Positions 57,546 through 64,000 of a DNA stretch of 64,000 nucleotides are shown piece after piece (position 1 is the first letter of the stretch; every line of letters starts with the position of its first letter). Where the stretch lies: contig NC_037262.1 in assembly GCF_000002425.4 (NCBI RefSeq), positions 7,096,123 to 7,160,122 on the forward strand, read 5' to 3'. The DNA is from Physcomitrium patens (Eukaryota > Streptophyta > Bryopsida > Funariales > Funariaceae). The notes beneath the pieces are model-generated. The model was not told where the DNA came from, made no database searches, and saw only the letters and a program-made list of their open reading frames with translations. Made by a program: the position numbers and the translations under genes.

Positions 57546-60500
57546 TTAGGCCATCACTTCCTTCGCCTTCGCCACCACGTTGTCGACGGTAATTCCGAAC
57601 TCCTTGTACAGAATGTTGGCTGGGGCACTGGCACCAAAGTGGTCCACTCCGATCGCCCTGCCCTCCAGGCCGACGAACCTCTCCCAACCGAACGTGGCGC
57701 CGGCCTCCACCGACACACGGGCCGTCACATCAGAGGGCAACAAAGATTCCTTGTATTCCGCGCTCTGCTCCTCGAACAACTCCCAGCAAACGAACGAGAT
57801 CACCCTCACGGTCTTGCCCTCGCCCCTGATCACGTCCGCGGCCTTCGCGGCGATCTCCAGCTCCGAACCCGAAGCCATCAGGATCAGGTCGGGTTTGTTG
57901 TCCTTGGAATCATCCGAGATCGCGTATGCGCCGAGCTGGACATTGTCGATGGAGGTTCCGGGCAAGTTGGGCAGTTTCTGTCGCGACAAAGCCAAGGTCG
58001 ATGGTCTCTTCCTGTTCAGCACTGCCACCTTGTAAGCTCCCGAGGTCTCGTTTCCGTCCGCAGGCCTCAGCATCAACATGTTGGGCATGGCCCTAAAGCT
58101 GGCCAAATGCTCAATGGGCTGATGGGTGGGACCATCCTCTCCCAAACCAATCGAGTCGTGGGTCATCACGTAGATCACACCAGCCTCGGCCAAGGCGGAA
58201 ATCCTCATCGCCGCCCTCAAGTAGTCAGTGAAAATGAAGAATGTGGCGCAGTACGGGATCAGACCACTCAAGTGCTGCAGCATTCCGTTACAAATAGCTC
58301 CCATAGCGTGCTCCCTCACTCCAAACCTCACGTTGCGCTCAGCAGGGGTGCTTTTCTGGAAATCTCCGAACATCTTCATCAGAGTCATGTTCGACGACGC
58401 CAAATCGGCACTGCCACCGATAAGTCCTGGAAGAGTCCTAGCCAAGGCGTTCAAACACCTCTGGGACAAGTTGCGGGTGGCGTCACCAGCGTCCTCGGGA
58501 GTGAACGACTGCATCATACCCACAAATTCCATCACTCCCTCGATAAAATACCATCGACAGCCTATTCCGACACCAATTACAATTCCACTTCCACTCACAT
58601 TACACAGACACGTAATCGCAAACCTACCCATTATCGCAAATGACAGACTTTAACAGACCACAACTGTTGAAATCTCGCACCACCAAGAAGTCTGATTTAC
58701 TTACAGGAAGAGCCTTGTCCCAGCCATCGGGCAATTCACCGCTGATCAACTGCTTGAACTCGGCACCCTCCTCAGGGTACTTCTGTGCGTACTCCTCCAC
58801 AGCAGCTTCCCACTCGCTCTGGTACTTGGTTCCCAGGTCAGTGTGCTTGCTCCAGTGGCTGCCACAGAGAAAAACATGCAAAGACATGTGAGACACCCTG
58901 CGTGCATTGACACTAATGCTACATCTTTGACACATTGCCAAATCTGCACGAGAAACTAACTGCAATAGAACTATAATCCACGACTTCATATCACACACTA
59001 GAACAGCCCACCCCCTACAGTCATCGTCCACAGAGCCACATTACAACCACGTGCTCGGGAAAAACACCCGCAATTGTACTCACCTCTTGACCTCGTCGGG
59101 CACGTGGAAGGGCTCATATGGCCATCCCAGGTTCTGCCGAGTCGCCTCCACCTCCTTGCCTCCCAACGCTGCACCGTGCACAGCATACGAGTTCGCCTTA
59201 TTCGGCGACCCGAAACCGATGGTGGTCGTCACCTTAATCATCGTTGGCTTGTCTGTCACGGACTTGGCCTCTTCAATTGCGGCACGGATCTCGTCGTAGC
59301 CGGTGTTGCCGTTTTTCACCCAGATCGTGTGCCATCCCAGGGCCTCAAAGCGAGCGTCCACGTTCTCCGTGAAAGCGATCTCGGTGTCTCCGTCGATCGA
59401 GATATGGTTGTCGTCGTACAAACAGATCAACTTGCCAAGCCCCCAGTGACCCGCCAGCGAAGCCGCCTCGTTGGAGATGCCCTCCATGTTGCAACCATCT
59501 CCCACAATACAGTAACTGCATTGAGAAAACAATCCACATTGATCATCGTACAATTCAGCAACCCTCTTCAGCGCTGTAACACAAGTCAGCCTCTAACATT
59601 ATCTGAGCGGAATTAGAGTAAGTTACGCCACAACAATCCAGGGAATACTCCAAATTATCCAGCCTTTCACACTAGTGCTAGCGCAGCCAGCAATGCAATG
59701 TGTCTCTTACGTGTAGTGGTCCACGATCTTGGCGTCAGGCTTGTTGAAACGGGCAGCCAAATGGGCTTCGGCCAAGGCCAAACCAACGGCGTTAGCGATA
59801 CCCTGGCCGAGAGGACCGGTGGTCACCTCAATACCGGGGGTCTCAAAATTCTCGGGGTGCCCAGGGGTTCTGCTTCCCCACTGCCTAAACTGCTTCAAGT
59901 CCTCTTGCTGGGCACACAATACACGGCACCAACCAACACAGTTACCCACTGTCAAGAATAAATCTAATCGATTCGTAGCGACAGGAAGCCAATTACATAT
60001 AGCCGTTTAAATACAATATTTCTAAGTCTAGTTCCATCAGAATTTCCGCCTTCTCACCTTCTGGGGCAGAGCTCCGATCCTAAGTTAAGATGACTGTAGC
60101 CTAAATAATACTAATTAACCGTCTCTCAGTAAACTATAAACAGCCAAGAATTCGGCACCGACGAGCTGATAGGTTCCCAGGTGTGTGCAATATCTTGTCC
60201 AAAAGGTGACACTCATGGAGTGACTGCACATGCGTACTAAAATCTAAAACACCCTTACGCCAGTTACAGTAGACTAATCAATTGTTACAATTCGGGCATC
60301 ATACCTTAACGCTGTCGTACCCGGCGAGGTGGAGGAGAGCATACTGGAGCATGCATCCTGCAGGGCCAACACGGATTAACAGTCAAAGATAAATTCAAGA
60401 AAGGTGAGTTCCAATTGGATCCTTTCAGGTTTCACATGCGGTTGGCCAAAGTTCAAATTAAACAACGCTTAACATGTCAGAGCTCAGATCGCGGAAACAG

Positions 60501-60971
60501 CGAGTCAGACCGGAATTGCTTACCGTGGCCAGCAGACAATACGAATCGGTCCCTGTTGAACCAGTACGGGTTCTTCGGGTTATACTTCATCACCTCATCG
60601 TACAAAATGTGTCCCATGGGGGCACATCCCATTGGCAGACCAGGGTGACCCGAATTCGCCTTCTCCACAGCATCGATAGCCAAAAATCGGATGGTGTTCA
60701 CCGACTTCTCCACCAAGGCGTCATCAGTCTTCTGGGCAATCTCCACAGCGGCGGTCGCGCGCACGGACACCTGCTTCCCCCTGCGCGCATTCCGAGCAGG
60801 CATGGCAGCGTCGCTGCTGACGCCCTTAGCAGAGATCCTCAATCCGGTAAACTTACTTATCCCCAACCCTTGCACAGATGCTACCAGGCGCTCAACCTGG
60901 GAAGCTCCGCGCACAGCAGCGGGCGCCACAGCGCCTGCCACCGCAGCCACATTACACCTCGCCGCAGCCAT
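57546..60971 (-). CDS. Transketolase, chloroplast type
   Basis: Thiamine-diphosphate enzyme moving two-carbon units between sugar phosphates in the Calvin cycle and pentose phosphate pathway. Predicted 748 residues from six exons on the minus strand: 60971-60524, 60357-60305, 59907-59711, 59515-59084, 58858-58705 and 58508-57546, all joining in phase. The first 70 or so residues are Ala/Ser/Arg-rich with few acids, as expected of a chloroplast transit peptide. The enzyme then follows at full length: [17 protein letters not shown] near the mature start, the ThDP-binding motif at about residues 238-269 ([13 protein letters not shown] to DDN), the pyrimidine-domain block [36 protein letters not shown], and VCWELFEEQ in the C-terminal domain. 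It ends KAKEVMA. Length and motif order are as in plant plastid transketolases. The last exon is large and carries almost the whole C-terminal half. A 334-codon frame antisense to it is a shadow. Confidence 0.97.
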
Positions 60972-62880
60972 GATGTCCCTCCCTGTCCTCCGAAACTCAC
61001 CCACCCACTCACTCACTCACTCAAGATGCGAAGCAAAGAAGAAGAAGAGAAAGGAATGGCGAGGAAGGGAACCGTGGAGCTGGTCCCTTGCAGGTGACGA
61101 AGGAAGGTGAGGGGAAGTAAGCACTGGAGAAGACAGGGTTAAAAGGGGCCTTCATAGCAGGCCAGGGTCACCGAGGGTGGTGCTGTTGATGCGAGCGAGG
61201 TGGCACCACCACCAGGAATTAGGAGTTGGTGTGGATGAATGTAATAATAAATGTAATAATGGATGGATGCCTGCGCCAGGGGGGTCGGGCCGTCGCGGCG
61301 TGGCATGTGCAGGGAAGGTGGGGTGGGGGTCGGGCTGGGCGGAGGAAAGTAGGGCACGGGAGGGGGTGTGGGAGGGGGGGGTGTAGGGTGAGGATAGGGC
61401 ACCCTTTTTAGTGGCTTTTCTCTTTTTCTTTTAATGGGCTTAGGGGGCTCTGGGAACGAGTGGCTGGCTGGTGCTGTGCCCTCCCCCCCCCCCGCCCCCG
61501 CTTTTTTTGGTGCTGTCCCCTTCTCATCCCAGTGACAGGCCCTCCCTCCATCCATCGGAGCTCCTCCTCATGTTGGAGTGAGTCCGCCTGTGCCCGCGCC
61601 CCTTTTCCGTGTTGGAGCCTCTCCTCTCACTTGCCTTAGCGCGCGCACTCTCTCACTCTCTCTCTCTCCCTGTGTGTGTGTGTGGTTTCTCTACTCAGCT
61701 TCGCTTTGTTTGTCATATTCTGCTTTTTCTCGCTTTTGCCTTTCCATCTGTGTCTTTCCTCTTACCACTCAGTGCTTACTCCCTTTCTGCCTTCTAACTA
61801 ACGAACAACTCCCTACTCACTTGTTGATGGATGGATGGATGGATGTTTGGATTGAGGATGAAAAATGGATTTTACATCAGACCCACAATCCAGAGAGATA
61901 AATGAGGGCCCAAACACGTCATCTTAGTGATCTGTTGTTATTTCTTCACACTAGTTGAAGTTTCAATCCAAAAATATTTTATCTGGATTATATATTTAGT
62001 TATTTAGGGTTTAGCACCTTGAAAGATAAACTTAGTTTAGTAACTACTAACAACATAAATTAAAAGAATGTAGGTAAACATTTATATGTACAAGGTTTCC
62101 TGGCTGCCATATTCTATTTTGTTGTATTTAAACTGATTGAATTTTGCATCTTCAAAAACTGAATTGAAGACATAAGTAACTTTTGTGGATAAATAACATG
62201 AAACTGTAATAAAATATTTCATGTTAACAGATTTATTTAAATAGTGATGTGTGTGAATATACAAGCTGAAATTATTTTTTGATCCATTATTACTTAAACT
62301 AATTTTTTAAATATATGTATTTACAATAAAAATTGTAAACTGAAATTCATGTTGTATTGTAAAATTTTATAAAAATATATATTAAAATAAAATTTACTTT
62401 ATATATGTATAAGTATATGTTTTTTTAATAGTAGAAACAAAAAATCAGTATGCTAAAAACCTTACTCACAGGATTTTGAATTGAAAAAAAATATAGTAAA
62501 AGTGTTAATCATGTGGTATTTATTGTTATGCCAAAAATTAATCAATACAGCCTATTTTAGAAGTTGAGTAATTTCTTTTACAGGTTCTCTTAAGATAGCT
62601 AAAAATTAGTAATTTTCGGATTTTGGTTTTTGTTAAAGTAGAATATTCTTTATTGTAAAACATTTACCAATGGACAGGATTTTTATTAAATTGGGTTCAG
62701 TATGAAATGTCTTCTTACAGAGCATGACGTAAAAATTGAATTATTTAAACAAGTCATTATTTTCAAATTAAAAATTATTGTATATATATATATATTGTAA
62801 ATAAAAAGTGTAGCATGTATATGTGTATATATATATATATATATACATGCTACACTTTTCTATTAAAGTAATGTAATGTA
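60972..62880. other. Promoter side of transketolase, then AT-rich DNA
   Basis: 60,972-61,900 is GC-rich with G/C-run and CT-rich tracts and probably holds the transketolase promoter and leader. 61,900-62,880 is AT-rich without a gene and ends in a TA-rich hairpin. Confidence 0.5.
62804..62859. repeat. Inverted repeat with 19-bp perfect arms
   Basis: Arms at 62,804-62,822 and 62,841-62,859, each containing agtgtagcatg or its complement, flank a short TA-rich loop. Confidence 0.9.
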
Positions 62881-63455
62881 ATATGATTCATCGTGGAGAA
62901 AACGTCGTGGAGAAAGAAGTCTTCTGCATCATCGAAGTCTCCCCCAACTTCGGCAAGAAAGCGGTCTTCGGATGAGGGGGAGAGGGAGGGGGTCTTGAGG
63001 TGTGTCTTGTGGGGATGGATCCAAGACTTCGTTGCAGAGCGAGAGCGAGAGCGAGCGACTCCTCCTCCTATGTCGCGAGCCTTTCTTCCTTTCTGGAGCG
63101 GGGATGGGCGGCGTTGCGATGGCACGGCACGGCATAGCGTGAGCGCCGAGTCAGAGCAGATGATCCAGATGATGATGGGGTCGTCGTCGACACTGGTCCT
63201 CCCCCGTCGTCTTTTTTCCAACGAGGGAGTTGGTCCCGTTTGAACCTTTCCCCAGTGCCGCCTTCTTTAGATTGTTGACCCCCAGAGTGCTGCTTGTTTT
63301 GACTCGTCGTCTGTCTCTGCGTCACGCATTCTGTGAGGAGAGGGTTGCGCTCGCTGTGAGTGCATTTGGGTGGGAGCCAGTTTGGTGTGGTCTCCGTTGA
63401 GATGAGGGCAGCAGCAGGCTGGATGTCAAACCCCGGTTGTTGTTGTTCTCGGGTC
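62881..63455. other. GC-rich unassigned region, first repeat copy
   Basis: GC-rich DNA with open frames on both strands of about 115-125 codons. None shows a recognisable domain. The part from about 62,990 to 63,380 is the better-quality copy of the repeat that recurs 620 bases further on. Confidence 0.5.
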
Positions 63456-64000
63456 CCCCCCCCCCCCCTCTTTTTCCTTTTCTCTTTCCCTCTTGCCTTC
63501 TTTTTCTTTCCCCCCTTTCTTTTTTCCCTTATCCCTTCCCCTCCTACCCTTTCTCTCCTCTTCCTCCTTCTTCTCGTTTTTTTCCCTTCCCCCCCTTTCT
63601 TTTTTTCCCCCCCCTTGAGGGTTTTCTTGTGGGGATGGTTCCAAAATTTTTTTCCAGAGGGAGAGCGAGAGCGAGGGTTTCCTCCTTTTTTGTGGGGAGC
63701 TTTTCTTCTTTTTTGGAGCGGGGATGGGGGGCTTTCCAATGCCCCGCCCCGCCATAGGGTGAGCGCCGATTCAGAGCAGATGTTCCAAATGATAAGGGGG
63801 TTTTTTTCAACACTGGTCCTCCCCCTTTTTTTTTTTTCCAAGGGGGGAGTGGGTCCCTTTTAAACTTTTCCCCAGGGCCGCTTTTTTTAGTTTTTTGCCC
63901 CCCAGAGGGCGGCTTTTTTTGACTTGTGGTTTGTTTTTGGGCCACCCTTTTTTTGGGGAGAGGGTTGCCCCCCCTGGGGGGCCATTTGGGGGGGACCCAT
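63456..64000. repeat. Homopolymer-smeared second copy, probably sequence artefact
   Basis: From about 63,610 to the window end the sequence lines up with about 62,990-63,380 at a constant offset of 620 bases with no visible gaps. Most differing positions have taken the base of a neighbour, turning mixed sequence into runs of one base. The block 63,456-63,610 has the same run-rich texture. Open frames here should not be annotated. Confidence 0.8.

Noticed and set aside
57639-58643. A 334-codon plus-strand open frame
   Set aside because: It lies antisense to the last transketolase exon, whose high GC third positions keep the opposite frame open. It has no domain of its own.
63068-63945. Long open frames up to 257 codons at the right end
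   Set aside because: They cross the homopolymer-smeared copy and are most likely products of wrong base calls.

Overview
The window is nuclear DNA of a land plant. It carries spliced genes with GT-AG introns, a chloroplast-targeted transketolase, a plant-type DETOXIFICATION (MATE) carrier, a plant-type alanine aminotransferase and a Copia LTR element. Moderately GC-rich genes separated by very AT-rich gaps full of (AT)n runs, together with long and sometimes intron-containing 5' leaders, would fit a bryophyte such as a moss. That placement is an impression, not a proof. I see no prokaryotic operon, CRISPR array, rRNA gene or convincing tRNA gene.

Layout: 1-2,408 upstream DNA. 2,409-4,883 (+) a multi-exon gene of unknown function with a four-cysteine zinc ribbon. 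4,884-18,720 mostly an AT-rich gene desert. 18,721-21,997 a more GC-rich leader/promoter zone. 21,998-23,761 (+) MATE carrier in two exons. 24,826-28,871 (-) leucine-rich-repeat protein related to animal STK11IP, five exons. 30,445-35,085 (-) alanine aminotransferase, fifteen coding exons. 36,561-39,855 AT-rich. 39,856-43,268 (-) F-box/LRR protein, nine exons. 44,338 to about 47,410 a broken Copia element whose two LTRs point in opposite directions. 49,471-54,373 (+) AGD14-type ArfGAP, twelve coding exons including one GC-AG intron. 57,546-60,971 (-) chloroplast transketolase, six exons. 62,881-64,000 a 620-bp-offset duplication whose second copy looks like corrupted sequence.

Exon boundaries were set by hand from splice-site consensus, reading-frame phase across each junction and recalled family motifs. 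For six of the seven genes all junctions join in phase and give one uninterrupted protein. In the first gene one junction remains unresolved. The genes are ordinary housekeeping or signalling genes and do not form a cluster with a shared task: transketolase (Calvin cycle/pentose phosphate), alanine aminotransferase (carbon-nitrogen balance), ArfGAP (vesicle traffic), F-box/LRR (ubiquitin ligase adaptor), MATE (efflux), STK11IP-like (scaffold).

I did not find a clear new biological system. The observations most worth a second look are the homopolymer-smeared repeat at the right end, the zinc-ribbon gene without a recognised family, the plant STK11IP relative, the GC-AG intron, the LTR pair in inverted orientation with matching flanks, and a perfect 42-bp palindrome.
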